DNA of 64,000 nt, from assembly GCA_037043235.1 (NCBI GenBank), contig JAWRVZ010000287.1, forward strand, positions 524,933 to 588,932. Direction: 5' to 3'. The DNA comes from Rhodeus uyekii. Taxonomy: Eukaryota; Chordata; Actinopteri; Cypriniformes; Acheilognathidae. This document shows, in pieces, positions 54,748 to 64,000 of the stretch. The stretch's first letter is position 1. Every line of letters begins with the position of its first letter. Position numbers and translations under genes: made by a program. A model generated the notes under the pieces. That model made no database searches. It saw only the letters and a program-made list of their open reading frames with translations, and was not told where the DNA came from.

Positions 54748-54962
54748 GGCACCAACAGCACGAACAATTTAAAACTATAAAATGATCAATAAATAAATAC
54801 ACAGATAAATAGATAGAGAAAAAAAACCTTACCTTAGAACACCTGCTCGCAGTTCAGACCAGCAAGATCGGTTTACCTCTCAAGAGATTGAGACTGAAGT
54901 CACAAAATAGACCCCAGCCAGAAGAACCTCCAACGAGGCGATCGCAACACTGCCCAGTGACA

Positions 54963-54998
54963 AGATACTTGATCTTAGCCAAAAGGCCGAGAAGCGAT
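54963..54998 (-). ncRNA. U2 snRNA 5' portion with 5-base loss (unit I)
   Basis: On the - strand the sequence runs from ATCGCTTCTCGGCCTTTTGG through GCTAAGATCAAG to TATCT, but five bases of TGTAGTATCT are missing (AAGTGTAGTATCT has become AAGTATCT). This removes the GTAGTA branch-site-recognition sequence. Family-A sequence (TGTCACTGGGCAG) follows. The same junction is in unit II. Confidence 0.92.
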
Positions 54999-55036
54999 GA
55001 CATCGTGACGCAGGGGCGGGGAGAGGTGACAAGGGC

Positions 55037-55060
55037 CACGCCCACCCAGGCCACGGTGAG
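55037..55060 (-). promoter_or_regulatory. PSE-like snRNA promoter element (unit I)
   Basis: The - strand sequence CTCACCGTGGCCTGGGTGGG and the next four bases lie at -39 to -62 from the U2 5' end, as in units 0 and II. Confidence 0.7.
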
Positions 55061-56010
55061 AGGCTCAACGGTCGCCTAACAGTCAAGCTCGGCGTCGCTT
55101 GACACCTTTGAGTGCGACCTGGAAGACCCCGTGCTACTGCGTGAATTTTCGCTCGTGGACAATTCTGCCCTAAAGGTGTACACTGCCATAGCCATAGCCA
55201 TAGCTGTATGGGGGATTTACAGTTAAGACCCGAGGACCAGAGATGTTGAATGAAGGAAGACCAGGGGTCAGAAGTGCAGTCAATAGAAGTAGTTTTAGTG
55301 ACGTTTAGTTGGCAGTTTCATCGGCAGACGCCAGCTACAGGTCTCACAAGGAGTTCGTAGGCCGCCCCACATACAATAACATTGTTACGGCAATTATACT
55401 CTTAACAGAGGGTGCTAACTACGTCAATGATGACGATTTCCGATTGGCTAAGAAAGAAAGAAAGAAAGATAAACACAACTAGCAATTTTCCACACAAGAG
55501 CAGACGGTCTGAAGCATGTCTTCGTCGATCACGTGGTTGACGGGTTCGTGACGTAGCTTGTCGAGAACAACAAGTTATTCCGTCGCCTGATGGTGGCAGT
55601 CAATCACCTCACCAACGCAGACCATATTAACGCGCGCACACACAGATACGGCGCTTCTCCGAGGCTGAACTCGGCTCGGGCTCCAACTACCAACACAAAC
55701 TTCCCCAAACGTTCTGATAACACTTCTCTATCTGTTGAGGCGTGCAGACAATATTCATCCTTACTCTATGGAAAAGTTAAAAAAAAATCGAATAATATAT
55801 ACAAAAGCGGCAATGGATTTCCGAATCGTCCCTACACTGCAAAGCCAACAGCAAAGATTGCTTTATAAGTGGTCTTCCCGATCACCTTCATCTACTCGGC
55901 GTCCCAAAAAGCCTAGAAGACCTTGACGTTGCGACGGAAACTATTGAATCTCTCTTCTCCCGGCACTTTAAACACAGCCGCTCCTTTGCGGATTTAGACC
56001 GCGTCGCAGC

Positions 56011-56041
<31 letters not shown>

Positions 56042-56066
56042 GAGACAGAGACAGAGACAGAGACAG
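56011..56066. repeat. (GA)n/(GACAGA)n microsatellite in U2 spacer
   Basis: Runs of GAGAGA pass into GACAGA units. The same position has AGAGAGAGC in unit 0 and a longer GAGACA array at 63664-63769 in unit II, so it varies between units. Confidence 0.95.
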
Positions 56067-57028
56067 CGCGAGAAAGGAGCCTCAGGTTCAGACATCCCAA
56101 CCGGCGAACGGCGCAACCTGCTTTTAACCACCACGTCAAGGGGAGAGCGCGAACGCAGTCCCCCACTACCATAAATTGTGCAGTCGAGATTCCCACGTTT
56201 GGGGAATTCGCAGGGGTCAGCACGGCCGGAGTGCAATGGCCGAGCCTCGCCCTGAGTGAACCACCTTCCTGATCATGATTTCTCTCCTGCCAGGTAAGTA
56301 TGAATCCCCAGGCCTCCGGTCGGGGGCGCTCTATCCCTTGTCGCCACCCGCATCAACGGGGACCCTCCCCCAAGCAACCTTCCCTTCCATCAGTTGAATC
56401 AGGTGTCCCTAATCGAACCCACCTGACTGAACTCATCAGCTTCTGTAATAGAGGCTCAAGTCTCCGTCTCTGTTTACTTCCTGGCTCCTCGCGTGTTCTC
56501 CCACCCGTCCCGTCATTAGTCGCCTCTTGTCTTGTTGGTCTTGTCAGCTGCGCCTCGTTACCTCGTCTGCCCGTGCTCATTTCTGCCCTGGGTCGTCGTC
56601 TAGTTGAAATGCGGGCGTGGCATTTGGCTCTTTTCACCGCAACAGGATAATTATCTGATACGCACGCTGTCGCGGAAGCGTCAGCGGAAGCGTTTCAGCG
56701 TCCTCGTGTGAAGACAGACGAGGGTAAAGACATTCGACTCTACCTGCGCCAAGTCTGTCTAATATGTCAATACAGTCGACAGTTGTCACGATCCTGTTGC
56801 CGGTGAGCTCGCGCGAGGACGTTTTTCTCTTTTATCTCACAGATTTGAGCCGGATAATGAGAGGGGCCAAGAGCCTGTTACTAGCGTTCACTCTGCTAGT
56901 AACAGACTCATTGAAAAGCACTTAACTCAAGGCGACGCAGCATGACACTCATTTACAGTAAAAAAACACAACCACAACAACAACATCAACAACAACCACC
57001 ACCACAACAACAACAACAACCGCAACAA

Positions 57029-57044
57029 CCGCCTTTTAACCACG
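57029..57044 (-). promoter_or_regulatory. Possible snRNA 3' box of U2
   Basis: Read on the - strand, GTGGTTAAAAGGCGG starts ~7 nt past the U2 3' end, which is where the 3' box for snRNA 3'-end formation lies. GGTTAAAAGG is kept in all three units. The match to the loose consensus is moderate. Confidence 0.45.
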
Positions 57045-57050
57045 ACAAGG

Positions 57051-57201
57051 GGGTGCACCGTTCCCGGAGGTACTGCAATACCGGGTAGATGCGTGGAGTG
57101 GAAGGAGCAAGCCCCTATTCCAGCTCCCCGTTTCAAAAATCAATTTAATATTTGGTGCCCGGGTGGGGCACGTATCAGATATTAAACTGATAAGAACAGA
57201 T
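57051..57201 (-). ncRNA. U2 snRNA 3' portion, gene split by LINE (unit II)
   Basis: On the - strand this is U2 from ATCTGTTCTTATCAG to the 3' terminus. It is followed on the + side by a T run of more than 15 bases (LINE poly-A tail). The partner 5' fragment is at 62643-62678, so the gene is split by one 5.4-kb element. Confidence 0.92.
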
Positions 57202-57700
57202 TTTTTTTTTTTTTTTTGTTTGTTTTGACATATTTTTATTGTCACAATCATTCATACTTCACACTTTAACATTTTTTGTCATTTTCAAAACATGGGCAGA
57301 TCATAATCAGTAAAAACACACATTTTTTTTGCCACGTTTAAGATCCACATATATACACATGTTAAAAGTGTTTTTGACGTTTAAGAAGTAAAATGAATGA
57401 CTAAAATAAATACAAAAATTAAATATCCAGATAAAAACCAATAAAACAGTAAAACACAAATTAAAACTTTCCTTTTATATTGTGCCGAACCGGGTATGTC
57501 TTTAAAAAACATTTAAAACTTCCACTCAGCTCCTCCAAAACCAGTCCCAGAGACCCGGGTGTACTGGGCCTAGCGGAGATCCTCTTTAACCACGGCCTCG
57601 CTGCTCCACCTGGGTTATTGGGGGGCATCTACGGGCAGCCAGGGCTCGTGGCCGTGGGGACCTTTTCCTGTGTAGCTCTGGCCCCCACGTCCGAATGGCG

Positions 57701-60700
57701 TCATGCGGAGCATTCCTGCAGCCTTTTCTTTGCCATTTGTATGGTGGCGTGGAGGGACCCCTTCATGCGCTTTCCTACCAGCAGGTTTCTGGAGGTCCAA
57801 ATGGCGTCGTTTATACAGATTATGGTGAGCCAGAGCTTGGTCTCTTGACTCACCACACCCCTAACCATCCTGAAGTCTGGGACCCCCCCTGCTGGCAGGT
57901 ACGGGAATTGCTGGGGACCAGCTGTCGCCCACAGGTCCCTCACGGCACTGCACTCCCAGAGCGCATGCCTCACGGTCTCGGGCGCGCCACACCCGGGCCG
58001 CGGGCAGATGGAAACCTTTGACATGCCCCGAGAGTGCATCACGGCCCTGACCGGGAGGATCTCATGGGCAACCATCCACGCCAGGTCTCGGTGTCGGTTC
58101 TGGAGAGCTGAGTGGGCCACATTGCGCCAAACCGTTTGGGACTCACTTAGCGTGAGCCCGCGCACTCGACACACTTGTTCCCGGTCCTGCACAATGGAAA
58201 TCAAAGATTTGTGATTTGTTAAAACAGTGGCATCATTTCCTTCTAAAACATATTTCTTTAAAAACGTCTTGATAAAATTATATTCTTTCGACAGGTTAAA
58301 AGACACAGGTGTTTTTAAATCGACTGGTAAAATTTTTAAAGTCCTTAAGTAGGACCCCATCCAGAAACGAGCCATGGCCGCTGTTTTGTTCTCTTTGGAT
58401 GGGGTCAATGCATATTTTATGTGCAGGGCAACAAAACGACTGCCTAAAAACAGGTGAGGGTCGGGGAGGCCTTTTCCACCGTTCTCTCTTCTTTTTTTAA
58501 CGACCTCCCTCTTGACGCGCTCCCACTTGGACCCCCACACAAAGTAAAATATTGCCCTCTCCAGGTCCATCAGAAATGTTCTTGGGGGACTAAAAACAGA
58601 ACAGACAAGTAAAATTAGAGGTAAAATCACAGCTTTGATGATTAAAACCTTGCCTTCAATCGTCAGTTGTCTCAGTCCCCAAAACCCCAGTCTTTGCCTA
58701 ACTTTCCCTAGCATGTCAGTCCAGTTTCCCCGTCCTCCACCCTCTCTGTCGAATTTGACACCTAAAATCTTCAAGTCTGTCTCTTTAAAAGCCACGTCCA
58801 GTCCCCCGGTGTCAACGTCCCCCCACGGCCCGAAGAGCTGGGCCTCGGACTTACTTCTGTTAAGTTTCGCGCCCGAGGCCCGACCGTACCAGTCAGTCAA
58901 GTCCATTACTCTCCGCACCGATAAAACGTCAGTTGCTAAAAGGGTTACGTCGTCCATATATAAAACACAGGTCGCTGTCAGTCCACCGGTCCCAGGAATC
59001 TTCAGTCCATTAATCCATTTATCCCTTCTCAAGATCTGTGCCAGTGGCTCAATGCATGCCACATACAAGAGAGGAGATAACGGGCACCCCTGACGGACAC
59101 CACTGCAAATTTTTATTGCTTTGGATAGATGCCCATTTACAATAATTTTGCTGACTAGACTATTATACAGCAGTCCCACCCAGGCTATAAACCTCCTCGG
59201 GAAACCCATTTTTATCAGTACCTGAAGCAGGTAATGGTGCGAGACGCGATCAAAAGCTTTTTCAAAATCTAAATTTAGGACTACTAACGGAATATTTCTG
59301 TCTCTCGCATAACAGATGGCATCTCTAATCAGCACTAGGCTGTCTGTGATCTTTCTCCGGGGCACAGCACAAGCTTGATCCAGGTGGATTACGTCCTCTA
59401 AAACGGTTGACATACGTGTAGCTAAAATCTTACTAAAAAGTTTACAATCCAAATTTAAAAGCGTGATTGGTCTCCAGTTCTTTAAGTCAGTCTTGTCTCC
59501 TTTTTTTTGTAGTAAAGACACTATCCCTACTCTAAAGCCGTCTGGAAGTCTCTCAAGGGTCTCAAGTTCTTTAAAAACGGTCAGTAAGTCGTGTGCTAAA
59601 ATGTCCCAGAAAGTCAGATAAAACTCGCAGGGAAGTCCATCCATACCTGGGGACTTCCCCTTTTTAAAACTTTTAAGAGCATTCTGAATTTCTAAAAGAG
59701 TAAAATCCTGAGATAAAAGCACATCTGGACTCTTGACCTTTTTGTCTAAAAAACCTAAAACTTCCTCTAAGATGTCATTATGTACTTCTTTGGGGCCATA
59801 TAAATGTTCATAAAACTGTTCAATTTCTTTTAAAATCCCTTCCATGTCATTTACTTCCCTCCCACTTGTAGTTTTCAACATTGTGATTGCCCCACCCCGT
59901 GTCATAATTTTTTTGAAAAAATATCTTGTACATTTTTCTCCTTCTTCCATTTCTCTCTCCTTACATCTTAAAATTACCCCTTTGCTTTGTGTTTCGGATA
60001 AAACTGACATTTCTTTTTTAACCTCTTTAATCTCTTCTTTAAAATCAAAACCACTGTTTAAAAGATTAAAATATCTCTGTAGTCTTTTTTGCAGCCCCAT
60101 CATGCACCTTCTCTCTTTGTTCTTTTTTTCTTTCCCTATGTTTCTAAAAAACTGTCCTGTCCTTTGTTTCACCATCTCCCACCACTGTGCTCGTGAGTCG
60201 TAAAAGTCTTGGAGGGTCTGCCATTGGCTGAACTGCTCCCTATACCGTCCAATCACATCCTCATCCTCCAATAGGGAGCAGTTCAGCTTCCACAGCCCTC
60301 CCCCTGCAGTCACATTCGTGGGAAAAGAAAGGGTGCAAGATAGCATCATGTGATCTGAAAAGAAGAGAGGGGTCAATGTTGCATCTGTCGGCGGGCAGTC
60401 ACGAGTAAAAATGTAATCGATTCGAGAGGCTCTGGTACCATCACCACTGAACCAGGTGAAGCCCTCCTCTCTCTGATGCAGTTTTCTATAACAGTCGACT
60501 AACTTAAAATCTTTGGTAATGTTTTGTAATAAAACAGACGTTTTATCTGTTTTAAAATCCTCTACCCTCTTCCTATCTTTTGTTGTTAAAATACAATTAA
60601 AATCCCCTGCCACCACTAGGGGAGCCCTACCTAGCATGTGGGGCTGCAGGTCTTCTAAAAGCTCATACCGTTCATTTTTTTCAGTAAAACCATACACATT

Positions 60701-61057
60701 TAGAATGTTAAAATCCTTACCTAAAAACGTCAGATTAGCTAAAACGGCCCGCCCATCCCTCACCACAGTGCTGCCCTTCACCAAGATATTTGGGTTCTTG
60801 ATTAAAATAGCAACACCGTCATTTTTGTTAAAATTGGACCCGCTCCAGATTGAAAGCCCAGGGGTCCAAAGCTCCTCCCACTTCCTATAATTCAATAAAA
60901 AAGGCAAGCCACATTCTTGTAGTAAAAACACATCTGACTTAAAAGATTTTAAAAAGGACAAAATGCTCTGTGCTCGAATATTACTCATCACACTTCTCAC
61001 ATTGATTGTAGAGATTGTGAGAGCCATGAGCAGTATGGTTAAAAGGGTATGAGACAT
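57701..61057 (-). CDS. Family-A LINE ORF2: site-specific endonuclease-RT
   Basis: The protein is 1118 aa with no stop. The endonuclease at residues ~15-240 has NVRSVMSNIRAQ, LLQECGLPF, VVAGDFNCIL (~150) and FFSDHMMLSC (~235). The RT has KGKSPGMDGLPCEFYLTFWD, NWRPITLLNLDCKLFSKILA, LNLDFEKAFDRVSHHY, GVRQGCPLSPLLYVACIEP and catalytic YMDDVTLLATD (~701). YMDD is unusual next to the YADD of families B and C. The C-terminal zinc-like motif is CPRPGCGAPETVRHALWEC (~1015). The endonuclase presumably gives specificity for the U2 site and the RT copies the RNA in place. Confidence 0.93.
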   Translation of the reverse strand: MSHTLLTILLMALTISTINVRSVMSNIRAQSILSFLKSFKSDVFLLQECGLPFLLNYRKWEELWTPGLSIWSGSNFNKNDGVAILIKNPNILVKGSTVVRDGRAVLANLTFLGKDFNILNVYGFTEKNERYELLEDLQPHMLGRAPLVVAGDFNCILTTKDRKRVEDFKTDKTSVLLQNITKDFKLVDCYRKLHQREEGFTWFSGDGTRASRIDYIFTRDCPPTDATLTPLFFSDHMMLSCTLSFPTNVTAGGGLWKLNCSLLEDEDVIGRYREQFSQWQTLQDFYDSRAQWWEMVKQRTGQFFRNIGKEKKNKERRCMMGLQKRLQRYFNLLNSGFDFKEEIKEVKKEMSVLSETQSKGVILRCKEREMEEGEKCTRYFFKKIMTRGGAITMLKTTSGREVNDMEGILKEIEQFYEHLYGPKEVHNDILEEVLGFLDKKVKSPDVLLSQDFTLLEIQNALKSFKKGKSPGMDGLPCEFYLTFWDILAHDLLTVFKELETLERLPDGFRVGIVSLLQKKGDKTDLKNWRPITLLNLDCKLFSKILATRMSTVLEDVIHLDQACAVPRRKITDSLVLIRDAICYARDRNIPLVVLNLDFEKAFDRVSHHYLLQVLIKMGFPRRFIAWVGLLYNSLVSKIIVNGHLSKAIKICSGVRQGCPLSPLLYVACIEPLAQILRRDKWINGLKIPGTGGLTATCVLYMDDVTLLATDVLSVRRVMDLTDWYGRASGAKLNRSKSEAQLFGPWGDVDTGGLDVAFKETDLKILGVKFDREGGGRGNWTDMLGKVRQRLGFWGLRQLTIEGKVLIIKAVILPLILLVCSVFSPPRTFLMDLERAIFYFVWGSKWERVKREVVKKRRENGGKGLPDPHLFLGSRFVALHIKYALTPSKENKTAAMARFWMGSYLRTLKILPVDLKTPVSFNLSKEYNFIKTFLKKYVLEGNDATVLTNHKSLISIVQDREQVCRVRGLTLSESQTVWRNVAHSALQNRHRDLAWMVAHEILPVRAVMHSRGMSKVSICPRPGCGAPETVRHALWECSAVRDLWATAGPQQFPYLPAGGVPDFRMVRGVVSQETKLWLTIICINDAIWTSRNLLVGKRMKGSLHATIQMAKKRLQECSA

Positions 61058-61096
61058 TTAAGAAAATCAAGAAAAACTACAAAGATTTGGATAAAA

Positions 61097-62422
61097 TCAT
61101 GTTATATCTTGTAACATTTGCCATTCGTTTTCCCCAGTTAAACTAGGGTCAGAAAGGCAAGTGCTCGCCACCTCAGAATCCACAGAGAGAACCTCTTGTG
61201 TCTCCTTTGGTGTCGATGCTCTAGGCTCCATATGCAGAAATGAAACCTCATTAGGAGATTCTGCGGGCCACATACGACTTAGATCCTCTGACGAGGAGCT
61301 ATCCAATCGATGTGATGCCCGCAGCTTTTTCTCCTCTGTTTGAAACAGAGGAGATCTCGCAGCCCTTTTCTGCAATTGAGCATCTGGGATTGAGCATTCA
61401 GAATCGCTACCACTGCTTAACATGCTTACCTCTGAAACAGTTTCTAGGGAGGAAGCCGTTTCCTCCCCTCCCTCCTCCATTTTTCCTTCACTTTCCTCTG
61501 GTTGGGGAGTGGCTTCCTCCCCCTGTTCCGGTTCGACAATCGACTCCGCCCCTGTGGCCGCCCCACCTTCCTTGATCTGTCCAATCTCTGAGGTTGGCTG
61601 GGAATTTGAATTTCCCGCCAAAACCTCCGGACACTCCTCCTCCTCTTCTTGTTCAACAGTTTGGACACACGGTGGGGCGGCCATTTTGTTGCCTTTCAGT
61701 TTGTTCGCAAAGCTTTTAGGGCAATCTCTGAAGAGATGATTTGACTCTCCACAAAGATTACACCGTCTGCCAATGGTACATTCTTCAAAAATGTGACCAA
61801 TTCCTCTACATTTCCCACAAACAATCTCTTGGCACGCTTCAGCTAGATGCCCAAACTTTCCACATTTCCTGCAGAGTTTGGGCATCCCTTGATAATGAAT
61901 GTAGCCTCTGTTCTCACCCAGCACAATCATAGAAGGCAGATGTATCAGGCCCTGGTAGCCCCCGGCATCTTCCCACTGTTTAATGGGAATTCGCCAGGAG
62001 CATGTCCAGATGCCATCCTCATCTAAAACCTTAACTGGCTGGCCTCGAACCGTGCAATATCTCCCCAGCCAGACACAAATATCTTCACCCGTCACTGTCT
62101 CATTAAACATTCTAACAATCACAGTTTTAAGTGTGTTATCAGAAAGCTTTTCAACATTGAACATGGAAAACTGGGACTTAACAGAATCAAACCTTTGCCA
62201 AAACTCATTCAAGTGGGAAACAGCTTTAAAGCTAACATCGAATCCTTTGTTCAGGGGCAGAGTCACAATACAATTCAAGTCTGTAGGTTTAAAATTGAGA
62301 GTTTTCTGGATCAGCTTCCTGGAGAAGTCAAGACGTGACAACCCCAGGAGCTTCCCCTCCACCTCTCTGAATAAAAAACGCACGCTATGGTGCCTCCGCA
62401 CGCCGGCACGGGCAGCCGACAT
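61097..62422 (-). CDS. Family-A LINE ORF1: zinc-knuckle RNA-binding protein
   Basis: I start at the ATG at 62422, which has the strong context CCACCATGT. An in-frame ATG 21 nt upstream (62443) is also possible. The protein is 441 aa. A basic N-terminus ([20 protein letters not shown]) leads into a folded region with [20 protein letters not shown]. Three CCHC-type zinc knuckles lie at ~182-234 ([42 protein letters not shown]). A Glu- and Ser-rich acidic tail ends the protein. Such ORF1 proteins bind the element RNA. It ends 39 nt before ORF2. Confidence 0.92.
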   Translation of the reverse strand: MSAARAGVRRHHSVRFLFREVEGKLLGLSRLDFSRKLIQKTLNFKPTDLNCIVTLPLNKGFDVSFKAVSHLNEFWQRFDSVKSQFSMFNVEKLSDNTLKTVIVRMFNETVTGEDICVWLGRYCTVRGQPVKVLDEDGIWTCSWRIPIKQWEDAGGYQGLIHLPSMIVLGENRGYIHYQGMPKLCRKCGKFGHLAEACQEIVCGKCRGIGHIFEECTIGRRCNLCGESNHLFRDCPKSFANKLKGNKMAAPPCVQTVEQEEEEECPEVLAGNSNSQPTSEIGQIKEGGAATGAESIVEPEQGEEATPQPEESEGKMEEGGEETASSLETVSEVSMLSSGSDSECSIPDAQLQKRAARSPLFQTEEKKLRASHRLDSSSSEDLSRMWPAESPNEVSFLHMEPRASTPKETQEVLSVDSEVASTCLSDPSLTGENEWQMLQDIT

Positions 62423-62642
62423 GGTGGAGGCACCAACAGCCAAAGGACTTAAAAACTGTATATAAATAAGTAAAACACAAATAAATACACAAATAAATAG
62501 ATATAAAAGCTTACCTTAAAACCAGCAACAGATAGAACCAGCTGAAAAAGAATTTACCTCTCAAGAGATTGAGACTGAAGCCACAAAAAGACCCCAGCCA
62601 GAATAACCTCCAAAGAGGCGATCGCAACACTGCCCAGTGACA

Positions 62643-62678
62643 AGATACTTGATCTTAGCCAAAAGGCCGAGAAGCGAT
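62643..62678 (-). ncRNA. U2 snRNA 5' portion with 5-base loss (unit II)
   Basis: The sequence is identical to the unit I fragment: U2 nt 1 onward to AAGTATCT, with the same five bases lost from the branch-recognition segment and the same junction to family-A sequence. Confidence 0.92.
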
Positions 62679-62716
62679 GACATCGTGACGCAGGGGCGGG
62701 GAGAGGCGACAAGGGC

Positions 62717-62740
62717 CACGCCCACCCAGGCCACGGTGAC
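62717..62740 (-). promoter_or_regulatory. PSE-like snRNA promoter element (unit II)
   Basis: This lies in the same position (-39 to -62) and has the same sequence as in unit I, except for G to C on the + strand at the outermost base (GGTGAC). Confidence 0.68.
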
Positions 62741-63663
62741 AGGCTCAACGGTCGCCTAACAGTCAAGCTCGGCGTCGCTTGACACCTTTGAGTGCGACCT
62801 GGAAGACCCCGTGCTGCTGCGTGAATTTTCGCTCGTGGACAATTCTGCCCTAAAGGTGTACACTGCCTTTTAGCCATAGCCATAGCTGTAGGGGGATTTA
62901 CAGTTAAGACCCGAGGACCAGAGATGTTGAATGAAGGAAGACCAGGGGTCAGAAGTTTTAGTGACGTTTAGTTGGCAGTTTCATCGGCAGACGCCAGCTA
63001 CAGGTCTCACAAGGAGTTCGTAGGCCGCCCCACATACAATAACATTGTTACGGCAATTATACTCTTAACAGAGGGTGCTAACTACGTCAATGATGACGAT
63101 TTCCGATTGGCTAAGAGAGATAAACACAACTAGCAATTTTCCACACAAGAGCAGACGGTCTGAAGCATGTCTTCGTCGATCACGTGGTTGACGGGTTCGT
63201 GACGTAGCTTGTCGAGAACAACAAGTTATTCCGTCGCCTGATGGCGCCAGTCAATCACCTCACCAACGCAGACCATATTGACGCGCGCACACACAGACAC
63301 GCCGCTTCTCCAAGGCTGAACTCGGCTCGGGCTCCAACTACCAACAGAAACTTTGGCCCCAAACGTTCTGATAACACTTCTCTATCTGTTGAGGCGTGCA
63401 GACAATATTCATCCTTACTCGATGGAAAAGTAAAAAAAAAAATCGAATAATATATACACAAGCGGCAATGGATTTCCGAATCGTCCCTACACCGCAAAGC
63501 CAACAGCAAAGATCGCTTTATAAGTAGTCTTCCCGATCACCTTCATCTACTCGGCGTCCCAGAAAGCCTAGAAGACCTTGACGTTGCGACGGAAACTATT
63601 GAATCTCTCTTCTCCCGGCACTTTAGACACAGCCGCTCCTTTGCGGATTTAGACCGCGTCGCA

Positions 63664-63665
63664 GC

Positions 63666-63710
<45 letters not shown>

Positions 63711-63769
63711 CAGAGACAGAGACAGAGACAGAGACAGAGACAGAGACAGAGACAGAGACAGAGACAGAG
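63664..63769. repeat. (GAGACA)n microsatellite in U2 spacer
   Basis: This is ~106 bp of GAGA followed by GAGACA units. It is the longest version of a repeat present at the same place in the other spacers. Confidence 0.95.
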
Positions 63770-64000
63770 GAGCCTCAGGTTCAGACATCCAACCGGCGAA
63801 CGGCGCAACCTGCTTTTAACCGCCACGTCAAGGGGAGAGCGCGAACGCAGTCCCCCACTATCATAAATTGTGCAGTCGAGATTCCCACGTTTGGGGAATT
63901 CGCAGGGGTCAGCACGGCCGGAGTGCAATGGCCGAGCCTCGCCCTGAGTGAACCACCTTCCTGATCATGATTTCTCTCCTGCCAGGTAAGTATGAATCCC

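Larger units (their letters stand above)
43838..54962 (-). mobile_element. Family-A U2-specific LINE with two nested insertions (copy I)
   Basis: The A element lies in the same U2 site with the same ends as copy II. An L2 LINE (45830-50573) is inserted in the RT region of ORF2, and a 1-kb retroposon (52479-53482) is inserted in the ORF1 C-terminus. Removing these leaves ~5.4 kb collinear with copy II. Confidence 0.9.
54999..57050. other. U2 array intergenic spacer, unit I to unit II
   Basis: The organisation is the same as at 41548-43686, with very similar sequence. Differences are a longer GAGA/GACAGA microsatellite (56011-56066), a short CAA repeat before U2, and the complete CCAG/GTAAGT motif at 56293. 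No additional RNA gene is seen. Confidence 0.8.
57202..62642 (-). mobile_element. Keno-like U2-specific Tx1-clade LINE, complete (family A, copy II)
   Basis: This 5.4-kb non-LTR element sits between U2 nt ~41 and the U2 3' part. It has a ~220-bp 5' UTR, intact ORF1, a 39-nt gap, intact ORF2, a ~480-bp 3' UTR and a poly-A tail abutting ATCTGTTCTT. U2-specific Tx1-clade elements in fish are known as Keno; identity of position and protein type supports that assignment, though I cannot check the subfamily. It is the reference copy for the A pieces elsewhere in the window and may be competent to move. Confidence 0.88.
62679..64000. other. U2 array intergenic spacer, unit II (runs off the window)
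   Basis: The spacer is collinear with 41548-42905 and 54999-56300, ending inside the conserved CCAG/GTAAGT region at 63986. The AAAG repeat is nearly absent (GGCTAAGAGAGATAAAC) and the GAGACA repeat is longer. No further gene is seen before the window ends. Confidence 0.8.

Noticed and set aside
62800..63000. Octamer-type distal enhancer of U2.
   Set aside because: I found no ATGCAAAT or close variant ~200-250 bp upstream of the U2 starts, so I do not annotate a distal element.

Overview
This window looks like a multicopy small-RNA-gene region from a teleost fish, most likely a cypriniform (zebrafish/carp group). That placement is an inference from the transposon mix: U2-specific Keno-like Tx1-clade LINEs, an L2-type LINE with an esterase ORF1, Rex1-like LINEs, and Harbinger and hAT elements. 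I recognise no ordinary single-copy protein-coding gene. Everything that codes for protein is a transposon gene or a relic of one.

Layout. (1) 1-7391: eight tRNA-Gly(GCC) genes on the + strand, embedded in a satellite of ~117-bp spacer repeats. (2) 7392-12775: six tRNA-Val(CAC) genes on the - strand in ~856-907-bp units, each unit also carrying decayed tRNA relics. (3) 12776-16157: a scrap of U2-specific LINE ORF1 joined to a 5'-truncated Rex1/jockey-like LINE. (4) 16158-64000: a U2 snRNA gene array read on the - strand. No complete U2 gene is present. Each of the three U2 genes is split at the same point, right after the branch-site-recognition segment, by site-specific non-LTR retrotransposons. 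The 5' and 3' parts of the three genes lie 21.7 kb (19831-41547), 11.3 kb (43687-54998) and 5.6 kb (57051-62678) apart.

The U2 site holds three families of Tx1-clade LINE, called here A, B and C. Family A has an apparently intact 5.4-kb copy (57202-62642). A second A copy (43838-54962) is interrupted by a complete L2 LINE with an SGNH-esterase ORF1 and by a 1-kb retroposon with a small membrane-protein ORF. A third A copy is a pseudogene. Family B has a nearly complete copy (36900-41506) with one in-frame stop in ORF2, plus a second 5' part fused to an A element. Family C is a 5'-truncated copy sitting exactly at the 5' end of the second B element.

The third A copy contains a 9.2-kb insertion (22066-31221): a Harbinger DNA transposon with decayed transposase and Myb-like genes. 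Inside it is a TA-flanked inverted-repeat element. Inside that is a 6.8-kb element with terminal repeats in split-direct-repeat order (as in Ngaro/PAT YR retrotransposons), with no recognisable protein genes. Its core is a 66-bp minisatellite in which every unit has two adjacent hairpins with the same TGCG loop. A hAT MITE sits inside that element. This hairpin-rich element is the best candidate here for something undescribed.

The spacers between U2 genes are shared among units. They include a PSE-like promoter element at -39 to -62, a possible 3' box, simple repeats, and a splice-site-like acceptor/donor motif on the opposite strand.
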